Part shown: positions 43,529-52,546 of the stretch, piece by piece
Layout: each line of letters begins with the position of its first letter
Position numbering within the stretch: the stretch's first letter is position 1
From: Methyloradius sp035460505
Lineage (GTDB): Bacteria > Pseudomonadota > Gammaproteobacteria > Burkholderiales > Methylophilaceae
Direction: 5' to 3'
Assembly: GCA_035460505.1 (NCBI GenBank)
Contig: DATHWP010000091.1
Coordinates: 1 to 64,000 of the forward strand
Length of the DNA: 64,000 nt
Position numbers and translations under genes: made by a program
The notes under the pieces: model-generated
What the model saw: only the letters and a program-made list of their open reading frames with translations
What the model was told of the DNA's origin: nothing
Database searches by the model: none

Positions 43529-45472
43529 ATGAATTCATCCAATCTCGATCATATTTTCTCTGAGCAAGGCCCGCTAGCGGAGACCATTCCTGGTTACCGC
43601 ATTCGTCGCCAGCAGCTTGAAATGGCGCAGGCGATAGAAGCGGCCATCAAGGGCAATCAGCAATTGGTGGCCGAGGCGGGTACAGGCACAGGCAAAACTT
43701 TTGCCTACCTCATACCTGCCTTACTCTCTGGCGGCAAAGTGATTATTTCCACTGGCACAAAGACGCTGCAAGACCAGCTATTCAATCGAGATTTACCCGC
43801 CGTGCGCGATGCACTCAAGGTGCCAATTACTGTTGCCATGCTCAAGGGGCGCGCCAATTACGTCTGCCATTTTCACCTTGAACGCGCAATGAACGAAGGC
43901 CGTTTTATCTCGCGTGAAGATGCCAACTACGTGCACAAGATCAAGGCCTTTGCCGAAAACAGCGGAACGGGTGACAAAAGCGAGCTGACCGATGTGCCTG
44001 AGAACGCCACCATCTGGCCAGCCGTCACCTCAACGCGCGATAACTGCATGGGGCAAGATTGCGCCTACTACAAAGACTGCTTTGTGATGGACGCCCGTAA
44101 GCGAGCGCTTGCTGCCGATGTCATCGTGGTCAATCACCACCTGTTTTTTGCCGATGTCATGCTGCGCGATGAAGGTGTGGCAGAATTGCTGCCCTCTGCC
44201 AATACCGTGATTTTCGATGAAGCGCATCAGCTACCGGAAGTCGCAGGCCTGTTCTTTGGTGATGATGTTTCAACGAGCCAATTAATGGAGCTGGCGCGCG
44301 ATGCCCATGCTGAATTCATCACCACCGCCAAAGATTGCCTTGCGCTGCCTGAAGCTACTGCTGGGCTCGAGAAAGCCGTGCGTGATTTCAGGTTGATATT
44401 CACCTACGAAGGCTCGCGCATGCCAGTGCAAAAAGCCTTGGGCCTAACCAATTTTTTGCCGGCGTATGCGCTGATGCAAGAAAAACTTAAAACATTGAGT
44501 GATGTGCTTGAGAGTCAGGCAGAGCGCGATCCTGCCATCGAAAACTGCTGGCAGCGCGGTTTGGCGCTGCAACAGAAACTCAATACATGGAAAGCCGCAG
44601 ACAACACTAACCTGGTGCGCTGGGTAGAAGTTTTTACGCAATCCGTGCAGCTACATGCCACGCCACTCTCTGTGGCGGAAGGCTTTGGTAAACAGCTCAA
44701 CGCACAACCCAGATCGTGGATATTTACCTCTGCTACGTTGGCTGTTAAAAGTGATTTCAGTCATTACCTTAGCCAAATGGGCTTGGAGCAAGCCACCACA
44801 GGCTACTGGAATAGCCCGTTTGATTACGATCAACAGGCGCTGCTCTATGTGCCGCAAGGCATGCCTGAGCCCAGCAGCAGCATTTACACTGCATCTGTTG
44901 CTGCTGCTGCTCTACCCGTGATTCAAGCCAGTGGCGGCCGTGCGTTTGTCTTATGTACCTCGTTGCGCGCCATGCGAGAAGTGCACAGCCTGCTCAAAGA
45001 CGCCTTTGAAACCAATGGCCTTGAATACCCGCTACTCATGCAAGGCGATAGTTCACGCACTGAATTGCTGGAACGTTTCCGCAAACTGGGCAATGCCGTA
45101 CTGGTGGGTTCACAAAGCTTTTGGGAGGGCGTGGATGTGCGCGGCGAAGCTCTGTCTGCTGTCATCATTGATAAACTACCATTCGCACCACCAGATGACC
45201 CAGTACTTGCTGCCCGCATTGATAAAATGAACAGCGAAGGCAAAAATGCGTTCATGGAATACCAGTTACCTTATGCCGTGATCACCCTAAAACAAGGCGC
45301 TGGCCGACTGATTCGCGACGAAGCCGACCGCGGCGTACTCATGATTTGCGATCCACGACTCATCAGCAAGCATTACGGTAAGCGCATCTGGCAAAGTCTG
45401 CCGCCATTCAAGCGCACCCGGGAATTAGCGGATGTTGAGGCTTTTTTTGAGCAGAACGTTCTGGTCGAGTAG
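43529..45472 (+). CDS. ATP-dependent helicase, DinG/YoaA (XPD-like)
   Basis: A 647-residue superfamily 2 DNA helicase with an iron-sulfur domain. Walker A AEAGTGTGKTFAYLIPAL (about residue 50), Cys ligands in RANYVCHFHLE and NCMGQDCAYYKDCFV (four Cys, typical FeS), DEAH box VIFDEAHQLPEV, and the C-terminal motifs VLVGSQSFWEGVDVRG and LKQGAGRLIRDEADRG. YoaA is the closer fit from length. The start at 43529 (MNSSNLDHIF) is preferred over a leading hydrophobic stretch from 43382 that is not part of the family. Confidence 0.9.
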   Translation: MNSSNLDHIFSEQGPLAETIPGYRIRRQQLEMAQAIEAAIKGNQQLVAEAGTGTGKTFAYLIPALLSGGKVIISTGTKTLQDQLFNRDLPAVRDALKVPITVAMLKGRANYVCHFHLERAMNEGRFISREDANYVHKIKAFAENSGTGDKSELTDVPENATIWPAVTSTRDNCMGQDCAYYKDCFVMDARKRALAADVIVVNHHLFFADVMLRDEGVAELLPSANTVIFDEAHQLPEVAGLFFGDDVSTSQLMELARDAHAEFITTAKDCLALPEATAGLEKAVRDFRLIFTYEGSRMPVQKALGLTNFLPAYALMQEKLKTLSDVLESQAERDPAIENCWQRGLALQQKLNTWKAADNTNLVRWVEVFTQSVQLHATPLSVAEGFGKQLNAQPRSWIFTSATLAVKSDFSHYLSQMGLEQATTGYWNSPFDYDQQALLYVPQGMPEPSSSIYTASVAAAALPVIQASGGRAFVLCTSLRAMREVHSLLKDAFETNGLEYPLLMQGDSSRTELLERFRKLGNAVLVGSQSFWEGVDVRGEALSAVIIDKLPFAPPDDPVLAARIDKMNSEGKNAFMEYQLPYAVITLKQGAGRLIRDEADRGVLMICDPRLISKHYGKRIWQSLPPFKRTRELADVEAFFEQNVLVE

Positions 45473-45517
45473 TATTCAAACAATGGTAACGAACTGAATA
45501 ATTGAAGGAGAAATTTG

Positions 45518-46414
45518 ATGGCAACGATAGGGTTTATAGGCCTGGGTGCAATGGGCGAGGGCATGGCGAGCAATCTGCTTGCGGCTGGCTATGCGGTGCA
45601 GGTGTATAACCGCAGCGCCGAAAAAATCGCGCCTTTATTGAACAAAGGCGCTACCGCAGGCGCTACCCCAAAACTGGCAGCGACGGGCGCAGATTTTGTG
45701 ATCACCATGCTTTCAAATGATGCAGTGCTGGAAAGCGTGACATTGGGCGATGATGGCCTGCTTGCTGGCATGAAAGAAGGCGCGATTCATTTATCAATGA
45801 GTACCGTTTCACCAGATATTTCGCGTAGATTGAGTGAAATTCACACACAACATAAAACCCATTATGTGACGTCCCCTGTCTTTGGTCGCCCAGAAATGGC
45901 CGCTACGAAAAAGCTGTGGATTTGTACTTCGGGTAATCCTTCGGCCGTTGCAAAAGCCAAACCTGTACAAGAGGCGATGAGTCAGGGCATATTTGAATTC
46001 GGAGAGGATGCTGGTGCGGCCAATATCGTGAAGCTCAGTGGCAACTTCATGATTGCCTCCTGTATGGAGGTATTAGGCGAAGTTGCTACGCTGGCTGAGA
46101 AAAATGGCATATCGCCAGAAGCGGTTTTGGGTATGCTGAGCTCCACTATTTTTGCCTGCCCTATGTACCAACGTTACAGCGATATTGTGCTGAAGCAGGA
46201 TTTTGAACCTGGTTTCAAGATGGAACTGGCATTCAAAGATATGAATTTGGCACAAACCGTAGCGCTTAAAAGTGCCACACCTATGCCATTCCTCAGCATT
46301 GTGCAGCAGCGCATGTTGAGTGGCATTGCTGAAGGCCGGGCACAAAACGATTGGTCAGCGCTTTCACTTTCGGCAAGGCGCGATGCTGGTTTGCCGCTTT
46401 CACGATTTGCTTAA
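45518..46414 (+). CDS. NAD(P)-dependent beta-hydroxyacid dehydrogenase
   Basis: A 298-residue oxidoreductase of the 3-hydroxyisobutyrate dehydrogenase superfamily. The N-terminal Rossmann motif IGFIGLGAMGEGMASNLLAAG is followed by the substrate-site TSPVFGRPEMAATKKL and the catalytic helix AANIVKLSGNFMIASCMEV, with the Lys in KLSGNF. The substrate may be a semialdehyde such as glyoxylate or succinic semialdehyde. ATG at 45518 has AAGGAG 7 nt upstream. tsaB follows 6 bp later. Confidence 0.9.
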   Translation: MATIGFIGLGAMGEGMASNLLAAGYAVQVYNRSAEKIAPLLNKGATAGATPKLAATGADFVITMLSNDAVLESVTLGDDGLLAGMKEGAIHLSMSTVSPDISRRLSEIHTQHKTHYVTSPVFGRPEMAATKKLWICTSGNPSAVAKAKPVQEAMSQGIFEFGEDAGAANIVKLSGNFMIASCMEVLGEVATLAEKNGISPEAVLGMLSSTIFACPMYQRYSDIVLKQDFEPGFKMELAFKDMNLAQTVALKSATPMPFLSIVQQRMLSGIAEGRAQNDWSALSLSARRDAGLPLSRFA

Positions 46415-46420
46415 TCAAGC

Positions 46421-47110
46421 ATGAAAATACTGGCACTCGATACCTCCACTGAATACCTGTCGCTTGCGTTATCGCTAGATGACAAAGTATTTATGCGTGA
46501 ATTGCTCGCGGGGCAAAGCCATTCGCAACGCATATTGCCGCTGCTGCGTGAGTTGCTGGATGAAGCGGGTGTTGAGTTAACTGATTTAGATGGCATCGCT
46601 TTTGGAGCAGGGCCAGGCTCATTTACGGGCTTGCGCATAGGCTGTGGCGTTGCGCAGGGCTTGGCTTTTGGCGCGAATTTGCCTGTGGTTGGCGTCAGTA
46701 CATTGTTGGCGCTTGCCCAAGCCAGTGGGGCTGACCATGTGATTGCCTGCCTCGATGCACGTATGGGCGAGGTTTATCATGCCGTGTATGTGAGAGAGAG
46801 TGATGGCTGGCAAACCTTGAATGAGCCTGGTCTATACAAACCAGAGGCCGTGCCTGATGTAGAAGGGGCTGGCTGGCTGGGCGTCGGCAGCGGTTGGGCA
46901 GTCTATCAGCCAGCATTGACGCAGTGTTACGCCTACCAGTTCAGCGATATTTCTGGTGATGTGTTCCCACATGCCAAAGCCATCGCCGAGCTTGCAATTC
47001 CCATGTTCGCTGCAGGGCTAGGTTTGCCAGCGGCAGAAGCTGCCCCTGTGTATATCCGCAATAAAGTCGCGCTGAAAACAGCTGAACGACTCGCTGCTAA
47101 AAGTCAGTAA
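46421..47110 (+). CDS. tsaB: tRNA t6A biosynthesis protein TsaB
   Basis: A 229-residue protein of the TsaB type, needed with TsaC, TsaD and TsaE for threonylcarbamoyl-adenosine (t6A37) in tRNA. Motifs: MKILALDTSTEYLSLALSLD at the N-terminus, then GIAFGAGPGSFTGLRIGCGV (about residue 55), the family hallmark. The ASKHA fold lacks the metal-binding histidines of TsaD. Followed by rimI one base later, then udg. Confidence 0.94.
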   Translation: MKILALDTSTEYLSLALSLDDKVFMRELLAGQSHSQRILPLLRELLDEAGVELTDLDGIAFGAGPGSFTGLRIGCGVAQGLAFGANLPVVGVSTLLALAQASGADHVIACLDARMGEVYHAVYVRESDGWQTLNEPGLYKPEAVPDVEGAGWLGVGSGWAVYQPALTQCYAYQFSDISGDVFPHAKAIAELAIPMFAAGLGLPAAEAAPVYIRNKVALKTAERLAAKSQ

Positions 47111-47111
47111 A

Positions 47112-47585
47112 ATGGCAGTCATGACCAAATCGGATATTTTAGCTAATCTGGCATTTCGCCCCATGCAGTTGGCGGATGTGGATGCCGTCATGGTGATCGA
47201 GCCGACGATTTTCCCGTATCCATGGTCACGCGGCAATTTCACTGATTCGCTGAATTCTGGCTATAGCTGTTGGGTGACTGAACATGATGGACAAATCATG
47301 GGCTATGCCGTGTTGATGATGGTGCTGGATGAAGCACATATACTCAATATCAGTATCGCCAAGCCTCATCAGGGGCGTGGATTCGGACGGGATTTAATCA
47401 TGCATATGATAGACATCGCGCGCCAGCGTAATGCGCTCAATATGTTCCTCGAAGTGCGGCCATCAAACCAGTCGGCCATTGGTTTGTATGAAAGCATAGG
47501 TTTTAACGAAATGGCGATACGCCGTAACTATTATCCTGCCGCAAATGGTCGTGAAGATGCAGTGCTGATGGGCTTGGCGTTATGA
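47112..47585 (+). CDS. rimI: ribosomal protein S18 alanine N-acetyltransferase
   Basis: A 157-residue GNAT acetyltransferase. The acetyl-CoA-binding motif is HQGRGFGRDLIMHMIDIAR, then MFLEVRPSNQSAIGLYESIGF, the usual RimI sequence. It acetylates the N-terminal Ala of ribosomal protein S18. tsaB-rimI adjacency supports the name. ATG at 47112 or 47121 is possible. Its stop overlaps the udg start by four bases (ATGA). Confidence 0.93.
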   Translation: MAVMTKSDILANLAFRPMQLADVDAVMVIEPTIFPYPWSRGNFTDSLNSGYSCWVTEHDGQIMGYAVLMMVLDEAHILNISIAKPHQGRGFGRDLIMHMIDIARQRNALNMFLEVRPSNQSAIGLYESIGFNEMAIRRNYYPAANGREDAVLMGLAL

Positions 47586-48430
47586 GTTTGACGCGTGATG
47601 ATATGTTGCGGGAGCTTGAGCTACTACCTGCTTGGCAGTTGCGTCAACCCGTGGCTAAGCCTGTTGTAGCAATATCGCCTGAAGTTATAGAACTGCCAAC
47701 AATGGCTGAACCAGAAGTTAAAGCTGCTACTGCGCAGTTTGAGGAATTACCAGCTACAGAGCTAATCGAAGCCGAGGCTATTGCAGAAGTAGTAGAAACC
47801 AGTCTGCCTGCTTTGGACGTCACGCTGGGCCAAGGCCGTCGCGAAGCTATCATGCAGCTTGACTGGCAAGGCGTGCAAGATTGTGTGGCCAATTGTCAGG
47901 CGTGTGATCTGGCCAAGACACGTACGCAAACCGTCTTTGGCGTAGGTGACCCGAATGCAGAATGGTTGATTGTGGGCGAAGCACCAGGGTCAGAAGAAGA
48001 CCGCAAGGGCGAACCTTTTGTCGGTCAGGCAGGCAAGTTGCTCGATAACATGCTGGCAGCTATCAAACTTAAACGCGGACAGAATGTATTTATCGCAAAT
48101 GTGCTGAAATGTCGCCCGCCAGAAAACCGTAATCCACATGCGGATGAAGTTGCAATGTGCGATCCATTTTTAAAACGCCAAGTCGAACTGATCAAGCCCA
48201 AGCTGATTATCGCACTGGGCAAGTTTGCTGCGCAGTCACTGCTGGGTTCGGAAGATACGATCTCATCCATGCGTGGCAAGCTGCATGATTTTCATGGCGT
48301 GCCTGTTGTGGTGACGTATCACCCTGCCTATTTATTGCGTAGCTTGCCTGAGAAGGCCAAAGCGTGGGAAGACCTTTGCTTTGCCAATAAAACCATGGCT
48401 GGCTTGGTGGCGTCCGCTGACCCATCTTAA
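47582..48430 (+). CDS. uracil-DNA glycosylase, family 4 (FeS)
   Basis: A 282-residue base-excision repair enzyme that removes uracil from DNA. The C-terminal ~190 residues form the family 4 domain: Cys pair CVANCQACDLAKTRTQ, motif LIVGEAPGSEEDRKGEPFVGQAG, second Cys NVLKCRPPENRNPHADEVAMC, and the leucine-loop YHPAYLLRS. The first ~95 residues are a Glu- and Ala-rich extension, common in the betaproteobacterial versions. Last gene of the tsaB-rimI-udg operon. Confidence 0.92.
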   Translation: MSLTRDDMLRELELLPAWQLRQPVAKPVVAISPEVIELPTMAEPEVKAATAQFEELPATELIEAEAIAEVVETSLPALDVTLGQGRREAIMQLDWQGVQDCVANCQACDLAKTRTQTVFGVGDPNAEWLIVGEAPGSEEDRKGEPFVGQAGKLLDNMLAAIKLKRGQNVFIANVLKCRPPENRNPHADEVAMCDPFLKRQVELIKPKLIIALGKFAAQSLLGSEDTISSMRGKLHDFHGVPVVVTYHPAYLLRSLPEKAKAWEDLCFANKTMAGLVASADPS

Positions 48431-48443
48431 GCCTTTGGGCCAT

Positions 48444-48466
48444 AACGGCTGACTTAGTCCGTTTTT
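48444..48466 (+). terminator. possible weak terminator after the tsaB operon
   Basis: AACGGCT pairs with AG-T-CCGTT (one bulged T), followed by five Ts. It lies between udg and proS. Confidence 0.45.
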
Positions 48467-48515
48467 CTCTATAAAATCCAACCCTTAACTTTTCTGACAG
48501 ATTAAAAGAGCACTC

Positions 48516-50222
48516 ATGCGCGCATCCCGATTTTTTCTCAATACACAAAAAGAAGCACCACAAGAAGCTGAACTGATCAGCCATAGACTGATGCTGCGTG
48601 CAGGCTTGATCAAGCGCTTGGGTTCAGGTTTATACACTTGGATGCCGCTAGGTTTGCGTGTGTTGCGCAAAGTTGAAGCGATAGTGCGTGAGGAAATGAA
48701 TAATGCTGGTGCGCTTGAGCTCTTGATGCCTGCCGTGCAGCCAAAAGAGCTATGGGAAGAGACTGGTCGCTGGGCCGTATTCGGCCCACAAATGCTCAAG
48801 ATCAAAGATAGACACGATAGGGATTTTTGCTTTGGGCCTACGCATGAAGAAGTGATTACCGATCTGGCGCGCCGTGAGATCAAAAGCTACAAGCAGCTAC
48901 CGCTGAATTTTTACCAGGTACAGACCAAGTTCCGCGACGAGATACGCCCACGTTTCGGCGTGATGCGCGCGCGCGAGTTTTTGATGAAAGATGCTTACTC
49001 ATTCCACACCGACTTAACCTCTCTCGAACAAACCTATGAAACCATGTATCAGGCCTATAGCAATGTATTTACGCGCTTAGGCTTGAAATTCCGCGCTGTG
49101 CGTGCCGATACAGGCGCGATTGGTGGCGATGGTTCGCATGAGTTTCATGTGCTGGCAGACTCAGGTGAGGATGCGCTCGCGTATTGCCCAACATCAGATT
49201 ACGCAGCCAATGTGGAATTAGCTGAAGGCTTGCCAACTGTTAGCGTGCGTCCAGCAGCTACTGAAGCCATGCATGAAGTTGAAACCCCTAAGCAAACCAC
49301 TTGTGAGCAAGTGGCAGCTTTGTTGGGCATTGATGTCACCCGCACAGTGAAATCAATCGCGCTGGTGGCTAATGGTAAATTCTATTTATTGCTGCTGCGT
49401 GGCGATCACAGTCTGAATGAGATCAAGGTTGGCAAGATTGATGGTCTGCAAGATTTCAGGTTTGCTTCTGAAGAAGAAATCCGCACTCACCTGAATTGCC
49501 CACCAGGCTTTATCGGCCCAGTAGCTGTTTCGCAAAATGTCATTATCGTTGCCGATAAAACTGTGGCGGTAATGAGTGATTTTGTTTGCGGTGCAAACAA
49601 GCCTAAATACCATTTGGCGGGCGTTAATTTTGGCCGCGATCTGCCAGAAGCTTTGGTTGTGGCTGATATTCGTAATGTAGTCACAGGCGACCCTAGCCCA
49701 GATGGCAAGGGTACGCTGGAGCTTTGCCGTGGTATTGAAGTCGGTCATATATTCCAGCTGCGTACTAAATACGCACAAGCGATGGAGGCGACCTACCTTG
49801 ATGAAAATGGCCAGAAGCAGATCATGGAAATGGGTTGTTATGGCATTGGCGTCTCCCGTATTGTCGGCGCTGCAATTGAGCAAGGTAACGATGAGCGTGG
49901 CATTATCTTCCCTGCCAGTATGGCGCCATTCCAAGTGGCGATTGCACCTATTGGCTTTGATAAGAGCGAGGAAGTAAAAGCCGAAGCTCTTCATCTCTAC
50001 AAGCAACTGCAGGAGCTGGGCGTGGATGTGTTGCTGGATGACCGAGGTGAACGCCCAGGTGTCATGTTTGCAGAGATGGAGTTGATGGGCATTCCGCATC
50101 GAGTGGTGATTGGTGAGCGTGGCCTGAAAGAAAGTACTGTGGAATATCAGGGGCGGACTGATGCATCTGCACAAACTGTTGGCCTCAAAGATATTGTCAG
50201 CAAGCTCCAATCTGTTTTGTGA
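48516..50222 (+). CDS. proS: prolyl-tRNA synthetase
   Basis: A 568-residue class II aminoacyl-tRNA synthetase of the bacterial ProS type with the editing (INS) domain. Motif 1 lies in the SGLYTWMPLGLRVLRKVE region, motif 2 is YQVQTKFRDEIRPRFGVMRAREF, and motif 3 is GCYGIGVSRIVGAAIEQ. The insertion domain (about 230-390) includes CEQVAALLGIDVTRTVKSI and the GPVAV region. The stop overlaps the next ATG by one base (TGATG). Confidence 0.96.
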   Translation: MRASRFFLNTQKEAPQEAELISHRLMLRAGLIKRLGSGLYTWMPLGLRVLRKVEAIVREEMNNAGALELLMPAVQPKELWEETGRWAVFGPQMLKIKDRHDRDFCFGPTHEEVITDLARREIKSYKQLPLNFYQVQTKFRDEIRPRFGVMRAREFLMKDAYSFHTDLTSLEQTYETMYQAYSNVFTRLGLKFRAVRADTGAIGGDGSHEFHVLADSGEDALAYCPTSDYAANVELAEGLPTVSVRPAATEAMHEVETPKQTTCEQVAALLGIDVTRTVKSIALVANGKFYLLLLRGDHSLNEIKVGKIDGLQDFRFASEEEIRTHLNCPPGFIGPVAVSQNVIIVADKTVAVMSDFVCGANKPKYHLAGVNFGRDLPEALVVADIRNVVTGDPSPDGKGTLELCRGIEVGHIFQLRTKYAQAMEATYLDENGQKQIMEMGCYGIGVSRIVGAAIEQGNDERGIIFPASMAPFQVAIAPIGFDKSEEVKAEALHLYKQLQELGVDVLLDDRGERPGVMFAEMELMGIPHRVVIGERGLKESTVEYQGRTDASAQTVGLKDIVSKLQSVL

Positions 50223-50827
50223 TGCACAAACGGCTTAGCTTCTATCTGGTTCTAGTTGCTGTATTGTTTAGCACAGCCGCTATTGCTGGTGGGCAAAAAG
50301 AAGAACCCTTGTCCAACAGCGTAAAAGCGCTGATGCAAAAATCAATCAGTGACCAAGCCACGCCCAAGACCATATTTGCCAGTGAAGTAGAAGGGCAGAT
50401 ATGGTTGAAAGAGATGTCCAATCGTCTCAAAGCGCGCATGCCAGACCAGGATATGCGCGAAGATTTTTTGCGTACGGTCTATTATGAAGCCACGCGCGCA
50501 GGTCTGGATCCACAGCTTGTCTTAGGTCTGATTCAGGTGGAAAGCGGCTTCAAGAAATATGCAGTATCTTCAGTCGGCGCGCGTGGCTATATGCAGGTGA
50601 TGCCGTTCTGGGTGAATAGCATCGGCGCGCCTGACCATAACCTGTTTCATTTAAAGCTCAACCTGCGTTATGGATGCACCATTTTGCGGCACTATATTGA
50701 TATGGAAAATGGTGATCTGTATCGCGCCTTAGGCCGCTACAACGGCAGCCTTGGGCAGCCTGAATACCCGACGATGGTGGTCGGGGCCTGGAAGAAAAAC
50801 TGGAGTTACGGCTCCCTGACGTTCTAA
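50222..50827 (+). CDS. lytic transglycosylase (SLT domain)
   Basis: A 201-residue exported lytic transglycosylase. After a signal peptide (about 1-22, ending AAIAGG) comes the SLT domain with the catalytic Glu in GLIQVESGFKKYAVSSVGARGYMQVMPFW and YNGSLGQPEYPTMV. It cleaves peptidoglycan glycan strands in the periplasm. The ATG at 50222 overlaps the proS stop, so translational coupling is likely. Confidence 0.9.
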   Translation: MHKRLSFYLVLVAVLFSTAAIAGGQKEEPLSNSVKALMQKSISDQATPKTIFASEVEGQIWLKEMSNRLKARMPDQDMREDFLRTVYYEATRAGLDPQLVLGLIQVESGFKKYAVSSVGARGYMQVMPFWVNSIGAPDHNLFHLKLNLRYGCTILRHYIDMENGDLYRALGRYNGSLGQPEYPTMVVGAWKKNWSYGSLTF

Positions 50828-50999
50828 TCCGCTTTTCCGCTTTGCACTTTGGTGGTGCATGGCTATTCCATTCTGCACCATTCCATACTAGTATCTCCCT
50901 GTAGCCTGATTCAAGTTGGGTATTCTAATAATCTTTACCATCTTGGTCTGGTTATAGTTGTGCCATAAAACTTCAAAAAACTTGAATGAGGAGCTATGT

Positions 51000-51521
51000 A
51001 TGTCAAAATTATCCGCACTATCTCTCAGTATTGCTTTGCTTGGTGGAGTCTGGGCCTATCTTGCGCTTGGGCCGCTCTCTGGTTTTGTATTGGTATGGGC
51101 TGGTTTTATCGCTTGGGGATGTTACTTTCATACAGGCGCTGATAATGCTGCTTTACAAAAAACCATTGCGGGTACTATCTATGGTGCCGTGCTTGCCTGG
51201 GTAGCATTACTGTTGGTTGTGCATAATCCAACTGGATTGCCAGCACCATTGTGGCCAGCTATCGTTGTTGCCGTGACCGTATTCTTCCTGGTCATTATGG
51301 CAGGCTGCAATCTGTTATCCGTGGTTCCAGCCAATGTATATGGCTATGCAGCGACTGTTGCATATTCACTGCAAACGCCGACAGCCGATGGTGTAGGTCC
51401 ATTAGCTAGTTTGACCTTAGTGAATTTTGCTAACCCACTCATCCTGCTTTCTGTTTCATTCGTGGTAGGAGCGATATTTGGTTTGGCGTCAGGTAAGCTT
51501 TCGGGCGTGCTGGCAAAATAA
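51000..51521 (+). CDS. DUF1097 family membrane protein
   Basis: A 173-residue inner-membrane protein with five or six helices, close to the YcdZ/YiaW-like DUF1097 family: GPLSGFVLVWAGFIAWGCYFHTG, then FFLVIMAGCNLLSVVPANVYGYAA. Role unknown. GAGGAG lies 6 nt before the ATG at 51000. A good terminator (51538-51563) follows. Confidence 0.82.
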   Translation: MSKLSALSLSIALLGGVWAYLALGPLSGFVLVWAGFIAWGCYFHTGADNAALQKTIAGTIYGAVLAWVALLLVVHNPTGLPAPLWPAIVVAVTVFFLVIMAGCNLLSVVPANVYGYAATVAYSLQTPTADGVGPLASLTLVNFANPLILLSVSFVVGAIFGLASGKLSGVLAK

Positions 51522-51537
51522 GCTAGGCTGAATAAAT

Positions 51538-51563
51538 AAAAAACCGCCAGAAGGCGGTTTTTT
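51538..51563. terminator. bidirectional terminator
   Basis: A perfect 11-bp stem, AAAAAACCGCC / GGCGGTTTTTT, with a 4-nt loop between convergent genes. T runs on both strands. Confidence 0.93.
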
Positions 51564-51584
51564 ATTGGTGCTAATTACTTGGAG

Positions 51585-52469
51585 TTATTTGACCTGATCA
51601 GAAAACTTAAAGCCGTAGTAAGTACCAAATTCGCCCAAGGTTTCGTAATACACAAACATCAATCCATTAGCATAGCCCAAACCATTGTAGTGGTTCTTGG
51701 CACGCAATTTGAGGTCTGTCGGTAATGCACTCTTGCTGACAAACTGTCCATTTTTATCAAATACCAGAATGGCCTTATGGTCGATATCAAGCACTGCAAG
51801 TTCTTCTCCAGCAAGCCCTGTATAGGCAACATAATGGTCGCTGATGTCATCAGGTTTAGCGCCTGCAGCACTTAAATCAAGTTTCAGTTCACCGACTTTT
51901 TCTCGGCTTTTTAAATCCACTATTCGTACGACATTGCCGCGTTCCTGTTTGGCGTAGTACAGCTTGTCTGTGGCATCGTAAGTCGGCATGGTGGCAGCAT
52001 CGCCAAAGGCGGGGTTATAGGCAAACACGTCTTTAGAGCTACCAAGCAGGTTGCCTTTGTCATCGAGATCCAAGCTAAAAATGCCTGTGTTAGGTGCAAA
52101 ACCCGCGTCGCTTGAGATGTTGTAAGTGATGGTTTCCAGTTGTTTTGAGTTTGGGTTGAAATATAGTGAACGGTTGTTATAGCCGGGGCTGGAAGTCTGC
52201 AGATGCACACCATCCGCACTATACACATGGACTTGTGATTTGGAGTTGGTGTCGTCCTCCCCCGGCACTGGGCCGAGGCCGCCATCTGCAACGTAATAGC
52301 GATTGTATTGTGCGATATAGGCAACCGTCATTGGTCTGGAGGTAGGCTCGCTCACCAGTGGCATTTTGATAACCAATAAGGCTTCTGCCAATACTTGAGC
52401 ATTGGCGAGTGGTATGTGCAATAGCCATACCGACATAGTCGCACTGGCAATGATATTGGTGAATCGCAT
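51585..52469 (-). CDS. exported protein of unknown function, propeller-like
   Basis: A 294-residue secreted protein with a clear signal peptide (about 1-24, ending LANAQ). The rest has repeating YVADGG / VYSADG / LDLDDKGN / YDATDKLYYAKQ / VLDIDHKAILVFDKNGQ stretches, as in beta-propeller or NHL-like folds. I do not recognise the family. No neighbour suggests a role. Confidence 0.65.
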   Translation of the reverse strand: MRFTNIIASATMSVWLLHIPLANAQVLAEALLVIKMPLVSEPTSRPMTVAYIAQYNRYYVADGGLGPVPGEDDTNSKSQVHVYSADGVHLQTSSPGYNNRSLYFNPNSKQLETITYNISSDAGFAPNTGIFSLDLDDKGNLLGSSKDVFAYNPAFGDAATMPTYDATDKLYYAKQERGNVVRIVDLKSREKVGELKLDLSAAGAKPDDISDHYVAYTGLAGEELAVLDIDHKAILVFDKNGQFVSKSALPTDLKLRAKNHYNGLGYANGLMFVYYETLGEFGTYYGFKFSDQVK

Positions 52470-52546
52470 GGCTTAAGCCTCTTTAGTTGTTATGTGGTTG
52501 AGTGGTGCTGTATTCGTGCTGTTTTGTACAACAGAGTTCCCACGCA

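Noticed and set aside
49386..50210. Long reverse-strand open frame (274 codons) inside proS
   Set aside because: It lies wholly antisense to a gene with clear synthetase motifs, and its translation is rich in His, Gln and Cys without any domain.
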